DNA of 64,000 nt, taken from Schumannella soli. Its GTDB lineage: Bacteria > Actinomycetota > Actinomycetes > Actinomycetales > Microbacteriaceae. The stretch is taken from assembly GCF_006517435.1 (NCBI RefSeq), contig NZ_VHQG01000001.1, forward strand, positions 844,207-908,206, written 5' to 3'. Each line of letters starts with the position of its first letter. Position 1 is the first letter of the stretch. The position numbers and the translations under genes are program-made. A model generated the notes under the pieces. The model made no database searches, was not told the origin of the DNA, and saw only the letters and a list, made by a program, of their open reading frames with translations. Positions 63,962 through 64,000 of this stretch are shown piece after piece.

Positions 63962-64000
63962 CATCGCGACCGCCGGGTTCGCCCGCAGTCGTTCCGACGT

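Overview
The window is the replication-origin region of a high-GC actinobacterium, most likely Microbacteriaceae. The order dnaB-rplI-rpsR-ssb-rpsF, pcnA/murJ/trxBA, parB-parA-rsmG, jag-yidC-yidD-rnpA-rpmH | dnaA | oriC | dnaN-gnd-recF-DUF721-gyrB-gyrA-DUF3566-tRNA-Ile-tRNA-Ala is the classical actinobacterial origin neighbourhood. Leaderless-looking promoters, Ala/Gly/Arg-rich proteins and strong G/C third-position use fit that assignment. The species cannot be named from sequence alone. No rRNA, CRISPR array, insertion sequence or integrase was seen.

Left part (1-20.9 kb): replication and ribosomal genes on the minus strand, the lipid II flippase murJ behind a DUF6049 membrane protein, a trxB-trxA pair with a textbook SigR-type promoter, an aminotransferase-ddl pair, and the parAB chromosome-segregation genes with four parS sites. 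Three parS sites are perfect 16-mers; the fourth has one mismatch and forms the core of a 36-bp hairpin. About 1.4 kb between rsmG and a GNAT gene carries no credible gene but holds two parS sites. An unexpected cluster of DnaA-box-like motifs lies upstream of dnaB.

Centre (20.9-35.1 kb): dnaA with DnaA boxes in its promoter, oriC between dnaA and dnaN with opposed DnaA-box clusters and a perfect 12-bp inverted repeat, then the gyrase genes and two tRNAs. Small accessory genes follow (DUF805, a nitronate monooxygenase-like enzyme, a DUF5067-type membrane protein).

Right part (35.2-64 kb): a type VII secretion (ESX) accessory region. A four-gene minus-strand operon encodes a YbaB-like protein, an EspC-like protein, an ESX-type effector whose C-terminus looks like the Ntox15/Tde1 DNase domain (HxxD motif), and a GAD/Tdi1-like immunity protein. 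A plus-strand operon then encodes a Ser/Thr kinase, a 2033-residue Ig-like/FN3 surface protein, MoxR, DUF58, a transglutaminase-fold membrane protein that has lost its catalytic Cys and His, an FHA protein, a PP2C phosphatase, and a tail-anchored protein with repeated Thr motifs resembling FHA ligands. After that come a mycosin, EccB and EccD (minus), a decaying mycosin copy, two WXG100 pairs, a second intact mycosin and a Gly-rich ESX-substrate-like protein. EccC and EccE are not in the window, so the secretion machine must continue to the right or lie elsewhere.
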